Source of the DNA: Verpa conica
Taxonomy: Eukaryota > Ascomycota > Pezizomycetes > Pezizales > Morchellaceae
Length of the DNA: 64,000 nucleotides
Reading direction: 5' to 3'
NCBI GenBank assembly: GCA_033030425.1
Contig: JAUFSD010000006.1
Location: forward strand, 1,674,001 to 1,738,000
The position numbers and the translations under genes are program-made. Within the stretch, counting starts at the first letter, position 1; every line of letters begins with the position of its first letter. This document shows, piece after piece, positions 33,003 to 44,900 of the stretch. The notes under the pieces are model-generated. The model was given only the letters and a program-made list of their open reading frames with translations. It made no database searches and was not told the origin of the DNA.

Positions 33003-36000
33003 GAAAGAAAACAAATTTTCAAGGCTAATAAAAAAAATATATTGAGTAGTTTCAGTCATATATTCTCACTCGTTATACTGAATTTCTTACTTCTTCAATA
33101 AATAGCTCAATTTTGATTAACTATGTGTATAGTATGAGCTTATGCTCTCTACAAACCAATACTATAACAAGTTCTATATATTCTCACCTCTGGCTATATA
33201 CTAACTCCTCAGTATTTTCCTAGCGTCAAGTCCATTACAGTAAGCCTCTAGAAGACATTCTCAACCCTCTATTATGAAAATCAACACACAGTCACTATGC
33301 AGAGAGAACAAGTTTCAGATAACACAAAGTAATTCATAATATTACACCTAAGTTTAAAGATTTACCAAAAAATAACCTCAAAGAACAATTTGCCAACTAA
33401 AACTATCTTTAGCTCTTTAGAAACTCATCTGCCTAAGCTCCGGCCTAGCTAGATAATTTAGTGAGTTGTACCTATTCTTCTATAGTAACATAGGCCAATA
33501 TTATCAGAATTCCCTGCCGAGACATATTTTATCATTTTATACTTGGTCTCATCACGAACATTTCTGCATAGTGGCTGTAAGAATCCGGTACCTCAAACAA
33601 AGTCCCTATATGACAGCTTGTCCTCCAGTGCTTTTAATAGGTGGTTATTAAAAACGACCCTACCCTAAACAGTTTAGTCAATGATTGATCATGCGTGAAT
33701 GCAGGTATCCTTTAATAGCCTCGGTATCTAGAAAAAAAAATCAGTAGTAGTATATTAACTATTACTACTCTCTTTCAAGTAATTTGTACTACGTTGCATA
33801 ATACAGGCATAGCTAAGTAACAGGCCGGATTTGTAACTTAATGGTTGTTAATTACATTCGAGTGATACTGACTTCAGCTTAGTGGATAAGCTATTTTCTT
33901 GCTGTAACATCAAGTAGATGACCGGCTCTTTGCTGTGCTCTGCTAGGCGCTTTTCTATTCATATAGTGGGTAGATTAGAGCTCTAAAATTATATATCTAG
34001 GCCCTACCTGGGCAATGGTTTATCTTGTGATTTATTTTCTTAGATTTCTGTACTCTTTGAAAAAGACCTACTAGAAAGTGCTATGTAGTACCTATGTAAA
34101 TTATATATGACTTGAGAGTAATTGTATATATATATACCTTAGGAAGTTTGATACTCATTTTACACGGCTTCTATTCGGCCGACTGATATGCGATGGGCCG
34201 CGTCTTACTCTAGGAATGACACATCATATAGTATTTATCTCGGGCACTGACCAAAGAAGCAAGTATTTCTGAAAACGTTTATCAAAGTTTACAACCCTGC
34301 ATCCTCGCCGGATTCCACTCGGCCGGTAGGTGTTGGCATTATACCCTAGCCCCTATTTCAAGCGCACTAGATCTCTGTTTTACTATATGCCTTCATATTG
34401 AGCATATTATCGAAAATATATCTGCTTCTCTTGTATTAAAGAGGTGGAGTGACCCGGACACGTGCCATCACTCGTCACTTTCCCTCGGATTCCGTAAAGG
34501 CCGGCGCGCCGAACAAGAAGAGAGGTCACACGCGCCCCGATCCCGAAGCAGGTTTGAAGAATTTTCCCTCAACCTATCCTATAACAGTGACTTAATATAT
34601 TGCCTTGAAAGTCACTCACAAGGCTCCACCTGAAAAGAAAAGAAGAAAAAAGATAGTCCTACTAAGTGACCTGTAAGCCTACAACCCTAGTTCTCCCGAC
34701 TTCTAGACATCAGTAGGACAGAGTCTTTCAGCCTCGGCTTTACGACCAGGAATAGTATTTTAAATGGCGTTTATGGCGTTTTATGGAGCGAGTGACAATT
34801 TTTTCTTTCGCCAACCCCGGCGATGAGATCAGCACAGTTGAATGACTAAAACAATTAGTGATCATCACCCGTAGCCATTAGGAACCCGCGATATTCCTAA
34901 GCTTTGACAATTAGAGCTCGAAGAAACCTCGGCATCGTATGCTAGTTCTCCCAGGAATGCTGTATGAGTAATGTACAGCGCCTAGCACATGACATTCCTA
35001 TAGTTAATCCGGATCGACGAGGGAAGAAGAGAGGAGAACACATGTGACTCTTCTTTTCCTTCTTCTTTTTCTTCTTCAGCTTAGCCTAGAGTAGATAGTT
35101 CGAGTAGGATAGTTTTTTGTCCCGATGTTTCCTACCCTAGATCGACAGGGCTGGTTGTTCCGGTCTTGAGAGATTAGCTAGGTGGGCCGATTTTTCTGCA
35201 ACTGACAACTGGTACCGGTAAGGCTTAGAGCATCGCCTAGATCCATAGCCGCAGGAAGGCCGTGTTTGGGACCATGTGGACCTTCATGGCACGCTATAGA
35301 AAACCCCCCTAGGCTTTCTTTGAATATATGCCACATATGCAAGGCGAGTGCTGGGATTGCTTAAAATCCTCCAAAGAGCTTATATTAAACCCTATTCGGT
35401 GAACATAAACCTGGATTCTATTCACACCTGAGGGAATACTAATTCAGCTGTCAGCATACGTGCTTTAGGTACTACACATACTAGACCATTGAGAGCAAAG
35501 AAATAGACTCGCCCGAGAAGTACACAAATAATTCCAATTATTCGAGTCATCGCTGGATTACGATACCGATTCTGTACGTGGTGCGGGGTCACTATCCCGA
35601 CATTGGTAAAATAAAGCTGTCCTGATGAATAACGATACCGTTATGTCATACAACATCAACCGACAGCGGTCCTTGGGAAATAACACAGTGTTTATTTTTC
35701 TTGGCGTTTCGTATAATGTAGGTCAAGCTTTTTCTTTTTGAGTAAAGGATATCTGGTCCGGTACAGTTTTTTCCGGCACCCGGGGGAGTGGAGGTACGGT
35801 AGGGGTTTTATTCCATCGCACGTCACGTTACGCGACCGGGATTGAGGGTGTTCCGGGGCCCGAGAAGCCTCTCGGCCGCCGTTGTGGCTAACTTTTGGGT
35901 AGCGAGGGAAGAAGAAAGTTGCCTATCTAGGTGATGTGGTACGTGTGAGTCTACTTATGCGGGTGATTGTGCATTGTATTCCCACATAGAGTTATGAGAT

Positions 36001-36023
36001 CATGGGCTTTAATGTGTATCTTT

Positions 36024-36206
36024 GTAGTATCTCGATAGATTGGCTATCACCGGTATCACCGCACCAGCTAAAGTAGAGTCTTAACCAACGGTAACCTCTC
36101 AGGACGGCCAGAGGGGTTTTTTTGAGCCTTAAGATTTTCTATAGGCGGTTTAGCTTCGGATTTATCATACCAAAGCCTGGAGATAGCCAATCTATCGAAA
36201 TACTAC
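36024..36206. repeat. 183-bp inverted-repeat element
   Basis: Arms of 28 bp at 36024-36051 and 36179-36206 are reverse complements with two mismatches; both contain TCGATAGATTGGCTATC or its complement. The spacer is 127 bp with no ORF. A clear target-site duplication was not found, so it could be a decayed MITE or foldback element. Confidence 0.75.
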
Positions 36207-37823
36207 GGTACCCTACTACTGAGTCCTAAGAGTGATTGATTCGGCTTCTAATAATCTCGGAACACGGAGACTCGATTGGCAGACTGTATTGTGGTCGGCA
36301 TCTGTATTTTCTTTCTTTTTCCTGATGCCATCGTTCTATCAACCCCTCACCAACCCCCTCTCACGATCATTGAGTATGGATATTCTTCATGTAGCCAGTA
36401 AGGCAAGTCTTTTTCTAGCCCGTACATGTGTGAAGGGATGAACACAAACCTACCAGCAAGGGTCGTATTCGCACGTTTAGTTGCGTATTCGACTGTGGGG
36501 TGCGCGTTACAACCACGTGAACGCAATGTGAGCACTGACCGTTGTTCCTGATTGCCTAGTATGATTTTTACTGAGGGTTGATACCTACAAGGCGCGTGGG
36601 AAACCGTATACCTATTGGATATTGATATTAGGACATAGGCAAGGAAGCCCGAAAGATAATGGCTGGTCGATAAGAAGTGGTGCAGATGGATGATTGGCGC
36701 ATCCTAGCGAATGGCATAAAAGGCTGGGCGCAGTGCTACGAGGCAGATGAGCGAGGTATACGTAGGTCATGAGCAATAGCAACTTTATTCCGTAGCCATA
36801 GATCGCTACGGGTGCTTCTGCCGAATGCACTGCGTGAGCACTCTCTCTACCATGGGTGTACGTAGATAACCTTCGCAATTGGTAGTTACACAAGTATCCT
36901 CATGGCTCTTCTAGAAGGACACAAACGATAGCTAGCGAGCGGTTGGAATCGTCAGCGCCTATATTCGGAAAATCTTCACCCATTGATGTCGTAAGCCCGT
37001 AAGTATAAGGCATGTAATGTATCCCGCATAGGAAATTTTTATGTAAAATGGGATAAATAGGTTTAAGGGAATTTTTTCGTATTCGTATGTTTTGGGGTCC
37101 TTAGAGACAATTTCAGGACCCAGGTGAAGAGTGGGTGACCCCGCACAATCTGGTAGGAGATCGGTGCTTTTTTTCCGCATTCAAGGATCAAGGACCCAAG
37201 ACACCAAGGCGACTCACAGCAGGGGTTCAGCCAGAACTCGGTACTGGTTTAATGGAAGTACCTTTATGTCAGTGTGAACAAGTCTCGTTTCGTGTCGCGC
37301 GCAAGTTTACACCCAAAAAAGAACACACCCTCAAGCTACGAATGGGAGAAAATAACCAAAACACTCCGCTGGTGATCTGCTGCCAACTGCGGCTCCAAGG
37401 GAGTGGCTGGGATTCACAATGTCTTGATGGGTGGATGCACCTGGAGGGGTAGTAGGTAATCGGGCTGGGGGCTCGGGGTCGGGGGAATAAAAGCTGCGAG
37501 TCTAGAAAGACTCGGAACGCGCTTACAGCTATAGAGTGCCGACTATCATGTCGAGAGCTAGGGGTATAACTTTCGGCCGATACACTTTCTTCCCCCTCCA
37601 TCACCCATGAGCAAAGAAGAGCAGAGGAAAATAGGAGAAACCGGGTCGGGAGGAGGGTGCAGATTATGAATTGACGTAGAGAAGTGGTACGAGACGTGGT
37701 CCGGGTAAGATGGCCAGAAGGAGCATTTGAGATGGCCAGCAGCTATCTCTGGATGGGGGCTGGGCAGAGGCTCTTTGTCTGGATGTTGAGTATTGAGTCT
37801 GAGTTTAATCCCGGGCTACATGT

Positions 37824-37851
37824 ACTCAGAACTCAGAACTCAGCACTCAGA
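37824..37851. repeat. 7-bp tandem repeat (ACTCAGA), four copies
   Basis: Four consecutive units, ACTCAGA, ACTCAGA, ACTCAGC and ACTCAGA, in non-coding DNA. Confidence 0.85.
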
Positions 37852-38321
37852 ACCCACTCTCACTCCTGCCCTTGTCCCGCCCTCGCTCCTTAAGCGATAG
37901 AAACCACCACAGGTACTAGATAGATAGCCTTTTTTGGCATATGCACATCACGAGAATCCGCATCCGTCTAGGTTGATTGTAGGTCATTCCCCGGATAGTC
38001 AGAGGGGCCGGAGCGCCGAGGGTTTATTCGGTGTGTGTGGCTTCCGTGTCTGAAGCTTTGGGTTTGGGTTGGCTGTGGTAGCGGGTCGCACACACTCGCG
38101 CCCTGTGTGTGTAGCGTTCTCTGCAAAGTACATCCACACCCCTCAACCTTGCCTTGTATGCACAGGAACGCCCGCTCATTAGACATTGACCTGCCGTGGC
38201 CTACTAAAAGCTATGGGGTTATATCATCATGGGCTTCCCGCCAGCCCTAATCCTCTTCCCACCACCCCCCTTCAGAACCTTCTTTATTCATTGTCCTTTA
38301 TATACTAAATAAGTACTCCTT

Positions 38322-38343
38322 CTGCTGCTGCTGCTGCTGCTGC
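38322..38343 (+). repeat. CTG trinucleotide run
   Basis: Seven CTG units plus one base, about 270 bp upstream of the ATG at 38610, probably in the promoter or 5' leader. Confidence 0.85.
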
Positions 38344-38609
38344 AACTGCTACTTCTACTGTCAGCCTCCTTCATTGAACTCTCACGCAACTATCACAGCC
38401 CCCCCCCATTCAGGGATTTGTTACTCAGCTATAACCTGTGTGTGTCTCGGGAATCTACTTCCTTCAGTTAGCACAACGCAGCATCTAAACCTAAAACCTG
38501 TCGATTTCAACTGATCTTCACCTACAAAGGTCATTGCTCAGGGTGTCTACCGTGAGCCCTGGAACCCTCCCACTGTTCGTCATCGAAATCGAGGGCTCTA
38601 GGAGTAGGC

Positions 38610-40319
38610 ATGTCCTTCCTAACCCTCTTCACAGCAAATGCTGCAGCAGCCCACGGTCATGAGTTTTCTGGTCCGAGCTCCCCTAGCCGAACATCATCCA
38701 TGCCTTATGCCCTCCAGATGATGAGCCCGAATACTCAACCACATAAACCACCACCAGTCAATTCATCAGCTCTAACAACAGTATATGATGATATTACGAC
38801 CTCATCACCTCCGCCACCAAAGAAGCTGCCCCGGTCGAAGACTTCATATCACTTAGCCCAACCACCACCTGGTTCACATCATTCCTTTAAGCCTTCGAGG
38901 TCTCTAGTGGTCCAACTACAGAAACTATCGAATTTTACTCGGCCCTTACCAACCCTCGATGTTCTTCCCGCATCTGTATTTGCACCACGATTGAAGAGAA
39001 AGTTAGGAAAGTTCTTTAAGAATGGGGTTGGGATGCAGGATTTAGTGTTTTTATCCAGTGAGGACTTTGGAGATGAGGATGATGAGGATGATGAGGAAAG
39101 TTTAAGTGCTAGACACGTTATGGCATCGGTATCTGCTGGTTACAGGAAAATCGATGGGGAGGAAGGCAAAGGGTCAAAGATTACGATTATACGGTTGGAT
39201 AGTGGGCCACAATGGGAAGTCTCGCAGACGGCCGCTGGCGGATACGAGTTTGTTGCATATGAGGATGACGGAAATATGTTGATGGCGAGGTGGAACCCAA
39301 AGGCCCCGAACTCACGCAGGAAGTCCTACCAAACCACAAATAGCGACAATAATGGTGACGAGGATAAGGAGTTCCGGTTTAGTCTCGTCAACCCTAACTC
39401 GAAGAGACACCCTATTCTTGGCTCTCTGACGAAGCAGACAATTGAAGTTAATGATTCTTATCCCCTGCCTTCGATGGCTTCTCCTTTGGCTTCTCCTGCT
39501 ACTACCCCTCCACAATCGAGGTCTGGATCACCAGTGAGCATGAGTCCCCTAGGGGTTGCATTTCAACTATCAGACGAAAGGGTTATGGTCAAGACTAGCG
39601 AACACATGAGGGTTTTAATGCTCGTTTCTGGTATTTGGGTAGCTTTACGGGAGGGGCTTGTCACTAGCAACATGCGTCTGGATGAACCATTATCTCCTAC
39701 ATGCTCATTCTCGCCATCATCAACTCTCTTTCCTAACGGCAGGCTATCTCCTACTTACGTCAGGCCAACAATCGCAGCGAGATCTGTGTCAGACCCTGCC
39801 AAAAGTGTATTCGATGATCCTACCATCCGAAGACCTAAAAGAGCTGCAACACTGCTTGCTCACAACGCCACAACAAACTCTTACCGGCACAGCGCGCCCC
39901 CTGGGGGCCCGGAAACTTCAGCAGCACCTCGACGAGCAAACTCATTAGGAGGTTCATCCAGAAACCGAGCACACTCGACTGGTGTGCCCCGGAATCTTGG
40001 TCGTACCTCCCCAGTACCAGAATCAAGGGCAAATACAAGGGCAAGTACAAGAACAAGTACTCCTGAACCTAAACCAACCGTCAGGATGCCAGTCCTACCA
40101 ACAACTCCTCCAACAATCGGCTGTATCAATAGACGATTTCAGGGCCATAAGCACACAAATTCCGTATCATTACCGAACTCTCCAGCTAAGCATCGGGAGA
40201 AACAGAAACAAGGCACAAAAAACCCAACGGAAGAGTTGAGGAAAACCGAAAGAGAAAAGAGGCGGTGGGGAAAGCGTTTGAGCGGGCTCGTCGACATGTT
40301 GAAGAGAGCCACGTCATAA
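38610..40319 (+). CDS. conserved fungal protein of unknown function, disordered with a central folded block
   Basis: An intronless frame of 569 residues. Residues 1-100 are Ser/Pro-rich. A block around 112-135 reads PLPTLDVLPASVFAPRLKRK, followed by an acidic run (EDFGDEDDEDDEE). A folded-looking part (about 190-365) contains ITIIRLDSGPQWEVS, GGYEFVAYEDDG, FRFSLVNPNSKRHPILGSLT and MRVLMLVSGIWVALREG. The last 200 residues are Ser/Thr/Pro/Arg-rich and end in a basic helix (TEREKRRWGKRLSGLVDMLK). I recall Pezizomycotina proteins with the same block order (FSxxNPxSRRHP, then VxxGIWVxxREG), all uncharacterised, but could not check. The ATG follows GTAGGC. It is transcribed toward NEO1 on the same strand, 1.7 kb away. 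Confidence 0.8.
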   Translation: MSFLTLFTANAAAAHGHEFSGPSSPSRTSSMPYALQMMSPNTQPHKPPPVNSSALTTVYDDITTSSPPPPKKLPRSKTSYHLAQPPPGSHHSFKPSRSLVVQLQKLSNFTRPLPTLDVLPASVFAPRLKRKLGKFFKNGVGMQDLVFLSSEDFGDEDDEDDEESLSARHVMASVSAGYRKIDGEEGKGSKITIIRLDSGPQWEVSQTAAGGYEFVAYEDDGNMLMARWNPKAPNSRRKSYQTTNSDNNGDEDKEFRFSLVNPNSKRHPILGSLTKQTIEVNDSYPLPSMASPLASPATTPPQSRSGSPVSMSPLGVAFQLSDERVMVKTSEHMRVLMLVSGIWVALREGLVTSNMRLDEPLSPTCSFSPSSTLFPNGRLSPTYVRPTIAARSVSDPAKSVFDDPTIRRPKRAATLLAHNATTNSYRHSAPPGGPETSAAPRRANSLGGSSRNRAHSTGVPRNLGRTSPVPESRANTRASTRTSTPEPKPTVRMPVLPTTPPTIGCINRRFQGHKHTNSVSLPNSPAKHREKQKQGTKNPTEELRKTEREKRRWGKRLSGLVDMLKRATS

Positions 40320-41206
40320 CTGGCGTGGTGTGGACAGATGGGATTGAATCGTGACCCAGTCTTAGAACTGATTTGAGGTTTAGATGGTGTTGAATCACTA
40401 TAGAGACCACCCTGCATATTAGGAAAAGCTGAAAAAAATCTGTACAATATGTAGATATAGCCACACAATTTTTTATCCTCCTTTACTGTATATCGCTAGT
40501 TAAATTTTTTGTTTTATTGTTTGACTTTTTTTCTATTGGGTATATTTATGACGTTTACGGTTCCTTTTCCTTTCCTTTTTCCTTTCACAGTTGGTATTAA
40601 CAAAATTGGGCGGGTTGGTGCACATTGGCTGGGGTCTTTTCTTTATTCTTTCTTTCATTCACTTTTTGGCTGGCTGATTGATTCGTATTCCCCTCTCTTA
40701 CCTTAACCTTCACAACTCTCGTTTATTCTTTTATGAGGGTGGGCTCGTTTATTCTTTCTTGATTGGAGTTTTATATTTCTTGCAGGGTGGGGTACTCGGC
40801 AGCGCCGTTATTTCTTTTGTCTGGGACATTATTTGCGAGCTGGCTACTGGACTAGAGACTATTGTCCCGACATTGCAAACGATGGATTTCGTTGCTTTTT
40901 TCTTTCTTTCTAGGTGTGGATATGGTACCATTGGGGGCTTGGATCTGGCAAGGCTGAGCGAAGGCTAGGTCTTGGGTACCATAATAAGAAGTTTTTGCGG
41001 GGGAGACTCGGTGGACTGATTCACTGATGCTTAGGTATCGTGGTGAGAGGATTGCAAGTGGCTAAGTTTCTAGCTCACTAGTTTTCAACATATTTAAGGT
41101 TGGGTGGCACGGCAGGCTAAGTGCATGTACATCTATAGAACTTTGGGGGAATGTATTTCTACTATCATACTATAGACGGGGAAAAGTCAGAAAAGAGATA
41201 AAATTT

Positions 41207-41566
41207 ATGCACTTAATCATAACGCTCCTCTTATCTACTGTTTTCTACTTAGTCGCCTTGAGCGAAAGTGCAAAGTGTGGTCGTACATATATATATACCC
41301 GTATCCGCGAAAGCTCGTATTCGCAAAAGCCCGAGTGCTTTCTCATGAAGATTTATGTTGTGGGGTTGTCGGCCTCTGCCGCCAAGCCGAGGGTTACGTT
41401 GCCGTACTCTTTCGGAGCATTGATGGGAGGGGCTAGGAGTCACAGCGTTAATCGGCACCCGGAAAGCCGCGTGTTTCCTTGCGTCGGCACGGGTCTGAAG
41501 TATTCGAGAAGGAATAGCTACAGAGGGGGGGTCGTTCGGTTCCTCTTCGATCCATCTCTTCTCTAG
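41207..41566 (+). CDS. doubtful ORF with signal-peptide-like N-terminus
   Basis: 119 codons starting MHLIITLLLSTVFYLVALSE, which scores by eye as a signal peptide with a likely cut after ESA. The rest has three cysteines, is basic, and contains a tyrosine-rich patch (CGRTYIYTRIRESSYSQ). No family is recognised, no intron is evident, and it sits in the presumed promoter of NEO1. It could be a small secreted protein or a chance ORF. Confidence 0.2.
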   Translation: MHLIITLLLSTVFYLVALSESAKCGRTYIYTRIRESSYSQKPECFLMKIYVVGLSASAAKPRVTLPYSFGALMGGARSHSVNRHPESRVFPCVGTGLKYSRRNSYRGGVVRFLFDPSLL

Positions 41567-41755
41567 TCGAGTGAGAACTCCTGTCTCTTTCTCCTTTCGA
41601 GTTCTCTCGTTCTCTTCTCTGTCCCTTCCCCCCTCTATTCTATCACAATATCAAATACGTTGCATCTACTGGCATCCTGCATCTCTCACAAGCAAGCAGG
41701 TCCAGTTGAGCCGCGCTTTCCCTATCCTGTCAATCTGCGTTCCTCGCTGCACAGC

Positions 41756-41779
41756 TCATCATCATCATCATCATCATCC
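41756..41779. repeat. ATC trinucleotide run in the NEO1 leader
   Basis: About seven consecutive CAT/ATC units, roughly 210 bp upstream of the NEO1 ATG. Confidence 0.8.
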
Positions 41780-41985
41780 ACCGAATCCGAAATACCAGCA
41801 CATACCTACCCGCCCGCATTTCTGCACTGGTGCAGGTCAGTTGGGAACCTACCCACCTACAGCAGTCCACGCACTCACTGGCAATCACCAACCCCCCCCC
41901 CCTTCTCCCTGACACAACAGCAAGACAGCAAACAAGCAATAAATAGGGTACAAGAACACCGGGCCTCCCTTAGGAAAGAAAGAGG

Positions 41986-44900
41986 ATGTCAACCCACGCA
42001 CGCCCACCCTCTCCTGCATCCTCTGACGCCTCCTCAGACCTCGACATCGACCTTGATCTCGTAGAGCTATCTGGAAGTGGCGGCGGCGGCGGTGGTGGTG
42101 TAAGCGAGTATAGGTCTATACTGTCGAGCGAGCGGGAGCGGGAAAGAGATCGGCAGAGAGATAGTCGGGAGACTAGGGAGAGTGGTGATAGTGGGCGAAT
42201 TGCCCTTAGGAGTTTGAGAATGGGACTTGGACGGAGGGGACTGAGGAGAGAGGAGAGGGAGGAGGATGAAGAGGCACTTTTAGGGGAGCATGAGGACGGA
42301 AGATGTAGGGAGGTTGAAAGAGATATTGGGGGTGGTGGTGGAGGAGGAGGAGGAGGAGGAGGGAGGTTATTGAGAAGACTAAGTAGTCGGTTGAGTTTAC
42401 GGGGGCCTGGGGCTCGAGGGGAAGCGGAGAGGGAGCAGGAGCCTACAGTTTCACTGGATTTTAAACCGAGTAAGGAAACCAGGATTGTCAATTTTGGGTC
42501 TTCGGGGGTGGCGGGAGCGGGTGGACTGAAAGCTCTGGGGAAGAAGAAGAAGGGGACAGTGTTCTACCCACCAAACATCATCTCGAATCACAAGTTTACG
42601 GCAATTACGTTTCTACCACTTACGCTATATCATGAGTTCAGTTTTTTCTTCAACCTTTACTTTTTACTGGTAGCATTGAGTCAGTGTATTCCAAAGCTAC
42701 AGATTGGATATCTTAGTAGTTATATTGTACCACTGGTTTTCGTTCTAGCTATTACGCTGGGGAAGGAAGCACACGATGATATTGCGAGGAGGAGACGAGA
42801 CAAAGAGGCTAATAGCGAACTATACGAGGTTCTTTCATTTACTCCCACCGAATCTGTAGCTCAACGAACACGACTTGGGAAAAAGAAGAATGGAGCGACT
42901 GAAGAAGGACATCTACGGGATGGCTCAGACGACACCCTTACACTTATGAAGAAATCACGGGATCTGAAGGTGGGGGATATTCTGGTCTTAAAACGAGACC
43001 AGAGGGTCCCGGCGGACGTGGTGATCTTGAAGACTATATCCAACGAAGCAAACTCTACAGATGAGGAGGCTGCTTCGGGAGAGACATTCATTCGTACCGA
43101 CCAACTCGATGGTGAAACTGACTGGAAGCTCCGTCTCGCACCTGCAGCAACGCAAGCGCTACGGTCCGGATTACTGTCGGGGGTGACAATCACCGCTAGT
43201 GCACCAAGTAAAGAGGTCAATAACTTTGTTGGATCCCTCGCCTATGAGACACCTTCGATACTGGAGCAGGACCCTGCGGATTCATCGAGTAGTCTTGCCG
43301 GCCCAGCTACATCACAACCAGGCTTCAATATCGGGCTATCTATTGATAATACTGCATGGGCCAACACCGTGCTTGCATCCAACTCGACAACCCTTGCGGC
43401 AATCATCTATACTGGACCTGAAACCCGTGCTGCTTTATCTACCTCGCGGAGTCGCAGTAAGACGGGATTGCTGGAAAAGGAGATTAATAACCTAACTAAA
43501 ATTCTCTGCGTGCTTACATTCTCCCTTTCTGTTGCTCTTGTTGTGCTTCAGGCTGTAGAAGGAGGTGGGGAGACTGAGGAGGACAAAAATTCCCCAACGC
43601 CTTGGTATTTCAAGATTTTACGCTTCCTTGTGTTGTTCTCAACAATTATTCCAATAAGTTTAAGGGTGAACCTGGATATGGGGAAGTCTGCATATGCATG
43701 GTTTATTGAGCATGATAAAGGGATAGAGGGGTGTATTGTACGTACTTCTACAATTCCCGAGGAATTGGGGAGAGTGGAATATCTGTTGAGTGATAAGACG
43801 GGCACACTTACGCAAAATGATATGGAGCTGAAGAAAATTCATGTTGGAACTGTGTCCTACGCAGGGGAAGCAATGGAGGAAGTTGCGGACTATATAAAAC
43901 AGGGATTTTTGGCTGGTGAGGCTGGTGCTGGTAGTGGCGTACCGACTATACTGATTACACCGAGTACTGGTCCAGTAGCGACGAACACGAGGACAAGAAG
44001 GGAGATTGGGACGAGAGTGAGGGATGTAGTGTTGGCACTTGCCTTGTGTCATAATGTTACGCCTACCACTACGACTGAAGAGGGGAGTACCGAAGCAACA
44101 ACGACGTATCAGGCCTCTTCCCCTGATGAGATTGCCATCGTACGCTGGACCGAATCAGTTGGCCTCCGCCTTGCTCACCGCGACCGAAATGGGATGAGGC
44201 TTGTGTCGGTTGCTACAGGGGAGGTTGTTGTTCGTGTGAAGATTCTTGAGGTTTTCCCGTTCACGAGTGAAGGTAAGAGGATGGGTATCGTAGTGCAATT
44301 CATCCTATACGGCAACGGCAACAAACCCACACAACCCGATCTTCTCAGTGGTGAGGATGAACCTCAGCAGAGTGGGCAGGGAGATATCTGGTTCTACCAA
44401 AAAGGGGCTGACACGACCATGTCCTCTATCGTACAGTCAAACGACTGGCTCGACGAAGAGTGTTCCAACATGGCTAGGGAAGGTCTTCGTACCCTTGTAG
44501 TCGGTCGGAAGAAACTCTCACAATCCCGCTATTCAGAATTTTCAGCTGCCTACAAAGCTGCGAGTTTGCAGTTACACAACAGGGATACACAGATGGCGCG
44601 AGTAGTAGAAGAATATCTTGAACGAGACTTGGAATTATTAGGAGTCACAGGTGTGGAAGATAAACTACAGAAGGATGTTAAAAGTTCTTTGGAGCTACTC
44701 AGGAATGCGGGAATTAAGATCTGGATGTTAACAGGGGATAAAGTCGAGACTGCAAGATGTGTCGCAGTGAGTGCAAAGCTAGTGGCGAGGGGGCAATATG
44801 TGCATACTATTGCTAAACGTATGTTTTTCTCCCCCTTGGGCCGTTGGGATGAGTGCTGACTCATGACTCGCACACAGTAAAACGGAAAGACCTTGCCTAC

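Larger units (their letters stand above)
33003..38609. other. gene desert, right part
   Basis: About 5.6 kb without a convincing gene. The left part is AT-rich. From about 34440 to 38600 the base composition is more balanced, with GC-rich islands near 34490-34550 and 35770-35900. It contains an inverted repeat at 36024-36206, a 7-bp tandem repeat at 37824-37851 and a CTG run at 38322-38343. ORFs of 70-110 codons at 36893-36612 (minus), 37135-37452, 37604-37269 (minus) and 38035-38250 resemble nothing and overlap each other on both strands. The last few hundred bases should be the promoter and leader of the gene at 38610. Confidence 0.5.
40320..41985. other. intergenic upstream of NEO1
   Basis: About 1.7 kb. 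The first part is T-rich, as in a 3' UTR. From about 41570 to 41985 it is pyrimidine-rich and looks like a long NEO1 leader, with an ATC/CAT repeat at 41756-41779 and a run of about 10 C near 41891. A signal-peptide-like ORF at 41207-41566 is listed separately. Confidence 0.45.

Noticed and set aside
34440..35900. GC-richer islands in the desert as remnants of a lost gene
   Set aside because: No frame longer than chance and no protein motif on either strand, so a pseudogene cannot be supported.
36612..37604. Several overlapping ORFs of 70-110 codons on both strands
   Set aside because: They overlap each other, show no family resemblance and lie in DNA of balanced composition where such ORFs arise by chance.
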